Below, piece after piece: positions 58,617-64,000 of a DNA stretch of 64,000 bases. Numbering within the stretch: position 1 is the first letter of the stretch; the number at the start of each line of letters is the position of its first letter. The stretch is from Dehalococcoidia bacterium (lineage in GTDB: Bacteria; Chloroflexota; Dehalococcoidia; Lucifugimonadales; Lucifugimonadaceae): assembly GCA_012959765.1 (NCBI GenBank), contig DUCO01000037.1, positions 1 to 64,000 of the forward strand, written 5' to 3'. The notes below the pieces were generated by a model, which had not been told where the DNA came from, ran no database searches, and was given only the letters and a program-made list of their open reading frames with translations. Both the position numbers and the translations under genes were made by a program.

Positions 58617-60020
58617 ATGACCGACGATAACCTGAAACTGATGGCTCACCTCATGCGCAGGGCCGGTTTTGGTGCAAGCCGAGACGAACTTGAGCGACGA
58701 ACCGAAGTCGGCTACGACCAGACCGTCGACGAACTCCTGCATCCCGATTCGCAAACACCCGTCGACTACTACGAGTTCCTCCGCTACTACCCCCTCTGGT
58801 GGAAACCCGGAACCATGGGCGGACTCGGTCACGCCGGCTGGGTCTGGCGAATGATAAACACTCAGGCGCCCCTGCAAGAAAAACTCTGCCTCTTCTATCA
58901 CCAGCTATTCGCCACCGGCGTCGCAAAAGTCGATCACTACGACGAAATCGAAGACATGATCGACATGTTCCGCGAAAAGGGCATGGGCAACTACAAAACC
59001 ATCCTCATGGAAATCGCCCACAGCCCCGCAATGCTCTTCTGGCTCGACAACCACGAAAACCACGCAACGTCAGTGAACGAAAACTGGGGACGCGAGCTGC
59101 TCGAACTCTTCTCGATGGGAGTCGGAAACTACACGGAAACCGACGTCCGAGAGTGTTCCCGAGCCTTCACCGGCTGGACTCTCTCGCACAAACTCCCCCG
59201 CTTCCACATGGGACGCTGGGACTGGGAATTCGAGTACCGACCCGAAGATCACGACGCAGGTGAAAAAGAATTTCTTGGTCACAAAGGCAACTTCGATGGC
59301 GAAGAAATCATCGACATCATCCTCGCCCAACCAGCAACCGCCACCTTCATAGCGCGCCACCTCTACAGCTTCTTCGTCGCCGACGAACCGCAGGTGCCCG
59401 CATGGTCAGTAACCCCGCCAAACAACCCTGAAGCCGTCCAGGCAATCGCCGACAACCTGATGCAAACCGACTACCACATCGGCACAGCCCTCAAGTTCAT
59501 CCTGACCTCCGACTTCTTTAAAGAAGCAATATTCGCCAAAGTAAAAAACCCAACCGAAGTTGTGATCGGCACGCTACGCCTGGTAGGCAACACCGAACGC
59601 CCCTCGCCGCAAACCATGCAGTGGGCAACCGATATCACTAACATGGGCCAGGACTTGCTGAACCCGCCAAGCGTCGAAGGCTGGCACTCCGGAATCGAGT
59701 GGATCAACAGCGGCACGCTGATGAAGCGAACCAACTTCACCGCCGAACTAATCAGCGATCAATCCCGACCCGGCGTAACAAGCATCCTCGACCGCGTAAT
59801 GGCAGCAGGCAACTCCCCAGAAACCCTCGTAGATGCCGGTCTCGACGTCATGGGACCACTCGAAATCGCCCCAGAGTCTCGACTCGAACTAATCGAACAC
59901 GCCACTGCCCTCCAGTCAGAAAACACCAACACCAACGGCGCAAAACACGCCAATTCTATCTCAACAATCTCCGAAATCCTCCAACTAATCGTGTCGCTCA
60001 GGGAATTCCAATTCGCCTAA
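58617..60020 (+). CDS. DUF1800 family protein
   Basis: LMRRAGFGASRDELERR, ENWGRELLELFSMGVGNYTETDVRECSRAFTGW. Confidence 0.95.
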   Translation: MTDDNLKLMAHLMRRAGFGASRDELERRTEVGYDQTVDELLHPDSQTPVDYYEFLRYYPLWWKPGTMGGLGHAGWVWRMINTQAPLQEKLCLFYHQLFATGVAKVDHYDEIEDMIDMFREKGMGNYKTILMEIAHSPAMLFWLDNHENHATSVNENWGRELLELFSMGVGNYTETDVRECSRAFTGWTLSHKLPRFHMGRWDWEFEYRPEDHDAGEKEFLGHKGNFDGEEIIDIILAQPATATFIARHLYSFFVADEPQVPAWSVTPPNNPEAVQAIADNLMQTDYHIGTALKFILTSDFFKEAIFAKVKNPTEVVIGTLRLVGNTERPSPQTMQWATDITNMGQDLLNPPSVEGWHSGIEWINSGTLMKRTNFTAELISDQSRPGVTSILDRVMAAGNSPETLVDAGLDVMGPLEIAPESRLELIEHATALQSENTNTNGAKHANSISTISEILQLIVSLREFQFA

Positions 60021-60067
60021 CCAACGGCGATCACATCTAGCGGTCCAAAGACACAGGGAGCCCAAAC

Positions 60068-61201
60068 ATCACAACCAAAACTAGAGATCCCGTAATCGTC
60101 GTTCTCCAGCTCTCCGGCGGAAACGACTACCTCAACACGGTCGTCCCCCACGCCGATCCTCTCTACAAGGACTACCGCCCAATCGTAAACGTGGCCGATG
60201 AAGACGTTCTGCGCCTCGACGACCGGGTCGGATTCCACCCCTCGATGGGCCAAATCCAGAAGATGTATCAAGACGGTAACGTAGCGATTCTTCATGGCGT
60301 AGGCTACGAAAACTCCCCACGATCGCACTTCCGCTCGATGGACATCTGGCACACCTGCGAGCCAGAAACACTCGGCACCGAAGGCTGGCTTGCACGAATC
60401 GTTCGCGATCTCGACCCCAACAAAGACAACGTTGTAACCGCCGTCAGCATGGGCCCATCGCTCTTCCGCGCCCTCGTAGGGCCCGGAGTCCCCGTCGCAA
60501 CAGTCGAAGACATAAACAGCTACGGCATGCTCACCGGCCTCACCCCCGAGGAAAAACTCTCCAGAGTTCTCACCCGATACCGCCGCATGTACTCCCCGGC
60601 CATCGGTTCAGGAAAAGTGATGGACTATCTCGGCCAAACCGGACTCGATGCCCTCAAAGGTGCCGATATACTCGCAGCAGCCCCCGCCAACTACTCGTCC
60701 GAAGTCGAATACGCCGACTCCAGCGTTGGCAAAAAACTAAAAGGCATCGCCCAGATCCACCTCGCCGGTCTCGGATCAAGAGTCTTCTACCTCGATCACA
60801 GCGGCTTCGACACACACGCCGATCAAATCTCAACCCACGCACGCCTCTGGAGCGAAGTCTCAACCGCAATTCGTGACTTCTTCGACGACCTCGAAGCCCA
60901 CAACGCCGCCGAAAACGTCGTGATGTTCCTCTTCTCCGAATTCGGCCGCCGCGTCTACGACAACGGAGCCGGCACCGATCACGGAGCAGGCGGCGTCTGC
61001 CTCGCAATCGGAAAAGGCGTCAAAGGCGGCCAGTACGGCGAATACCCTTCGACAAAAGCCTCCGATCTCGATCAAGGCGACCTCGTCCCCGGAACCGACT
61101 TCCGAAGCGTCTACACAACCCTCGTTGAAGACTGGATGGGACTCGATCCCATCTCCGTTGTCGGCGGAAACTTCGAAAAACCCGAATTCATCGCCCGATA
61201 G
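60068..61201 (+). CDS. DUF1501 family protein; apparent ATC start
   Basis: ITTKTRDPVIVVLQLSGGNDYLNTVVPHADPLYKDYRP begins upstream of any ATG/GTG/TTG; GVGYENSPRSHFRSMDIWHTCEP, FSEFGRRVYDNGAGTDHGAG. Confidence 0.92.
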   Translation: MTTKTRDPVIVVLQLSGGNDYLNTVVPHADPLYKDYRPIVNVADEDVLRLDDRVGFHPSMGQIQKMYQDGNVAILHGVGYENSPRSHFRSMDIWHTCEPETLGTEGWLARIVRDLDPNKDNVVTAVSMGPSLFRALVGPGVPVATVEDINSYGMLTGLTPEEKLSRVLTRYRRMYSPAIGSGKVMDYLGQTGLDALKGADILAAAPANYSSEVEYADSSVGKKLKGIAQIHLAGLGSRVFYLDHSGFDTHADQISTHARLWSEVSTAIRDFFDDLEAHNAAENVVMFLFSEFGRRVYDNGAGTDHGAGGVCLAIGKGVKGGQYGEYPSTKASDLDQGDLVPGTDFRSVYTTLVEDWMGLDPISVVGGNFEKPEFIAR

Positions 61202-61238
61202 CGCGCACAAAACGACAGCCCATAGCAGCAAAAACTAG

Positions 61239-62246
61239 ATGTCACCTTCACTCACAACCTCAGCCGCCGGGCGAACCTACGACTTCAGCCACGTTGTCGG
61301 AGGTCGTCAGATAACAGGCGTCGTAAACATGGCGTTCGGCAAAGACGACGATGTTTATGTGACCAAAAAAGCACTCGCATTCTTCGATGTTGAACTACTC
61401 AAGATCGGCAAAGAACCCGGCGACGAAGAAGTCGTCCAGTCGTTCCGAGCAAAAAACTTCGACCTCTTCGAAGCCTCCTGGCCATCCTGCGTCGCCATCG
61501 GGCCAAACCAGGACGTCTACGTAACCGACGAACTGCGCCACCTCATCATGGTCTTCGATCACGATGGCAACTTCATCCGCAACATAGGCGAACCCGGCGA
61601 TCAACCCGGCCAGTTCGACCGCCCCTCAGGAATCGTCTTTGCCAAAGACAACACACTCTATGTATCCGACACAAAAAACAACCGAGCCCAACACCTATCG
61701 TCCACAGGCGAATCCATCACTACATTCGGCAAACACGGCACGAACCAAAGCGAATTCAACTCACCCTGGGGTATAGACCTCGACCCCAACGGCAACGTCC
61801 TAGTAGCCGATCACGCCAACAACCGAATCCAAAAGTTCGACCCCAACGGCAGCTTCATCAGCTCGATTGGCACCTCAGGTTCAGGTGCAGGAGAACTCGA
61901 CCACCCGTCCGATGTCACAACCGACCCCGAAGGAAACATCTACATCTGCGACTGGGCCAACAACCGAGTTCAGGTCTTCGACGAAAACGAAAACTACGTC
62001 CTCCAGACGGGCGGCTCTGCAGTCGAACTATCCAAGTGGCAAAAACGCTACATCCAGGGCAACCCCGACGTCTACAAAGCCCGCCGCCGCGTCGACACAC
62101 TCGATCCTGAAACCGGCTTCGCGCTCCCAACCGGAGTCGAATTCGACACCCGCACAAACCGGCTCTTCGTAGTCGACTCCCAGCGCTGGCGCATCCAGAT
62201 CTTCAACAAACTAGAAGACTACGCAGAACCCCAGTTCAACATCTAG
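61239..62246 (+). CDS. NHL-repeat (six-bladed beta-propeller) protein
   Basis: Repeats of F(D)xPxGIxxxxxxxLYVSDTxNNRxQxF. Confidence 0.9.
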   Translation: MSPSLTTSAAGRTYDFSHVVGGRQITGVVNMAFGKDDDVYVTKKALAFFDVELLKIGKEPGDEEVVQSFRAKNFDLFEASWPSCVAIGPNQDVYVTDELRHLIMVFDHDGNFIRNIGEPGDQPGQFDRPSGIVFAKDNTLYVSDTKNNRAQHLSSTGESITTFGKHGTNQSEFNSPWGIDLDPNGNVLVADHANNRIQKFDPNGSFISSIGTSGSGAGELDHPSDVTTDPEGNIYICDWANNRVQVFDENENYVLQTGGSAVELSKWQKRYIQGNPDVYKARRRVDTLDPETGFALPTGVEFDTRTNRLFVVDSQRWRIQIFNKLEDYAEPQFNI

Positions 62247-62357
62247 CAGTTCGCAGGCACCTGCCCGATCCCCGCTTCGCACCAGAAGTTAAACAACAAT
62301 GCGACCATCCCCCAAAAATCAGGCGATGGCCGCACTGCCAGTATCCAGTAACTCAAC

Positions 62358-62612
62358 CTAAGGCTCCCGCGCCCGGAACACCGCGCTCTTGGCCCCAAAC
62401 GTAGCGGTCAATTTTCGAGTCGACTCAGAATTGCTCAGGCTGAAGTACTCGTCATCACGAATCAATTCGATATCGACGTAACCCGCATCAATCAAGTAGC
62501 CAACAAACTTTTCCTCCTTAGCCGCACCACCGACACAGTCGGCCCACAACTGCGGATTTATCCCGCAAACCGCAGCAACGCTGGTCTCGGAAATTATGTC
62601 AACAATAATGCC
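62358..62612 (-). pseudogene. Arsenite methyltransferase (ArsM)-like C-terminal fragment
   Basis: GIIVDIISETSVAAVCGINPQLWADCVGGAAKEEKFVGYLIDAGYVDIELIRDDEYFSLSNSESTRKLTATFGAKSAVFRAREP; catalytic N-terminus absent. Confidence 0.7.
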
Positions 62613-62707
62613 GGTCGCACTGCTCACAACAGTGGCGATCTCATTCAGCACCATAAGTTCACGCGCCGAGAACACTATAGCGCCTGAGGCGCTTGAAGTT
62701 TCGAAGT
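62613..62707. repeat. 95-bp repeat, copy 2; minus strand reads as a LuxR HTH fragment
   Basis: Matches 83-177; minus-strand translation SGAIVFSARELMVLNEIATVVSSAT resembles a LuxR HTH N-half. Confidence 0.9.
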
Positions 62708-63812
62708 GAGCAACACATATTTTCCACGAACAGTTGATGAGATCACGCCCGAATGGCTGACTAACACACTGCGCGAAAAAGGCGTGATCCATGAATTTAC
62801 CGTCGAATCGGTGAGCGCAGGCGTCCTTGATGGCGGAGCCACCAGCGAAGTTCAGAAACTCGTTATCCAGTACGACTCCGATGCGCCGCAAGCCCCGAAA
62901 AGCATCATCGCGAAAATCGCTCATCAGGATCCTGAAACCAGATCACTTGTTGACGATCGTGGTCTGTACGAGGCGGCAATTCTGTTCTATCGGCATTTCA
63001 ATGAGGGTGCCGGTATTGCGGTTCCTGACGTTTTCTTTTCTTCTTACGACACTGCCACGGGATCGATGTTGCTACTTCAAGAAGATCTCAGCGATCTTCG
63101 ATCGATTGCACCCGGTGTCGACTGCAGCTTCGACGACGCGGTAAAAGCGTTCGATGCTGCCGCCGGATTCCACGCAAAGTGGTGGGACGACGAATTTTTG
63201 TTCGATATCCCCTGGCTGATCGACTACAGCGACGAAAAATACGCAACAAGTATTTCTGAGAAATCTTCGCCGCATATCGACAGCTTCGTCGAGACTGCAG
63301 GTAGCTACTTACCCAAAGGCGTGGAGCAGATTATTCGAGATCTGGCGTCCCGGTACGCCAAAGTTGTTTCGCATTCCGGAACCCGACCCGTGACCTTGAA
63401 CCACGGCGACTACATACCGGCGAATATATTCTTTGACAATTCAGAAAACGCAGAAAGCCCTATCGTGGCATTCGATTGGCCGGTGTACGAACGTGGTCGG
63501 CCAGGACTCGATCTAGGCCAGTTCCTCCTAACCTCATTTAACAACAACACCTGAACAGCGATCGAAAAACAGCTAGTCACCGGATATCGCAATGCGCTCG
63601 TCGATAGGGGAGTCACGGGCTACTCCGTGGACGAACTGTATTTTGATATTCAGGTCGGAATTCTCTCGCAAATCCCATTACGAACTCTTGGTCTGGTGTA
63701 CGGAGCCGAAAAACTACTTGCAACTGAAGAAGGAACCAGAACCTTTGCCAGGATGTGCGATCGCTTAAAGGTCCTCGTCGACTGGAACTGCGATGAAGTG
63801 ATTCCGAAATGA
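62706..63812 (+). pseudogene. Phosphotransferase (CHK/aminoglycoside kinase-like) with in-frame TGA at 63552
   Basis: VDEITPEWLTNTLREKGVIHEFTVESVSAGVLDGGATSEVQKLVIQY..., LNHGDYIPANIFFDNSENAESPIVAFDWPVYERGRPGLDLGQFL...NNNT*TAIEKQLVTGYRNALVDRGVTGYSVDELYFDIQVGILSQIPL. Confidence 0.85.
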
Positions 63813-64000
63813 GTCACTCCCAATAGGTCGCTGACCCCGAACTTACGAGTTCGGCAAATAAACCCTCATCCCCGTCTGCCACGACTCCTGAATTGCGTCG
63901 GTAAAGTCCATGTATTTCACGGAGTCAGTGAAGTTCGATCGAGTAATAGGCTCGACACCGCGTATTGCGTTGATGAACTCTTCCTCAACTCGCCAGCCAC

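Noticed and set aside
1-64000. Genetic code with TGA = Trp
   Set aside because: Several intact genes (e.g. 310-1353, 2908-3729, 9646-12975) end naturally at TGA.
1-64000. tRNA/rRNA genes
   Set aside because: No T-loop (GGTTCRANYCC) with plausible cloverleaf or conserved rRNA segment noticed by eye; tRNAscan-SE/Infernal would be decisive.

Overview
The window is a gene-dense bacterial chromosomal segment. Its family content (many oxidoreductases and catabolic enzymes, DUF1800/DUF1501, large FtsX-like permeases, several dispersed intergenic repeat families) resembles marine Chloroflexota of the SAR202 type, but that taxonomy is an inference. About 35 intact protein genes are supportable. They include AraD1/FAH-like, hydroxyacid-oxoacid transhydrogenase-like ADH, cupin, metallophosphoesterase, two giant FtsX-like permeases, SelA-like PLP enzyme, DUF1028, nitroreductase, ketopantoate reductase, Zn-ADHs, sulfatase, DUF4242-cyclase, M81 peptidase, TPP enzyme, SDR, dipeptidase, D-threonine aldolase-like, Ldh-family, IlvD, CocE hydrolase, acyl-CoA synthetase, PhyH, ceramidase, MFS, ACR3, acyl-CoA dehydrogenase, a fused double ABC exporter, DUF1800, DUF1501 and NHL. 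No tRNA, rRNA, CRISPR array or transposase was recognised. The most interesting signal is genome-scale decay and rearrangement. (1) A ~2.7 kb block (about 31.39-34.15 kb) has reversed strand composition. Four dispersed intergenic repeat families that otherwise run in one direction are flipped inside it, and its left edge sits inside broken genes. (2) At least two conserved genes have no canonical start codon where their family N-terminus begins: SDR (ATA) and DUF1501 (ATC), each with a Shine-Dalgarno-like motif 6 nt upstream. (3) Several gene remnants keep their frame but are interrupted by single stops or homopolymer indels: HpcH aldolase, GIY-YIG, phosphotransferase, LuxR, ABC ATPase, sugar dehydrogenase. 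(4) A 95-bp near-identical repeat (92/95 by eye) sits at both ends of the window, one copy fused to an ArsM-like C-terminus. I did not find a convincing defence or other multi-gene novel system.
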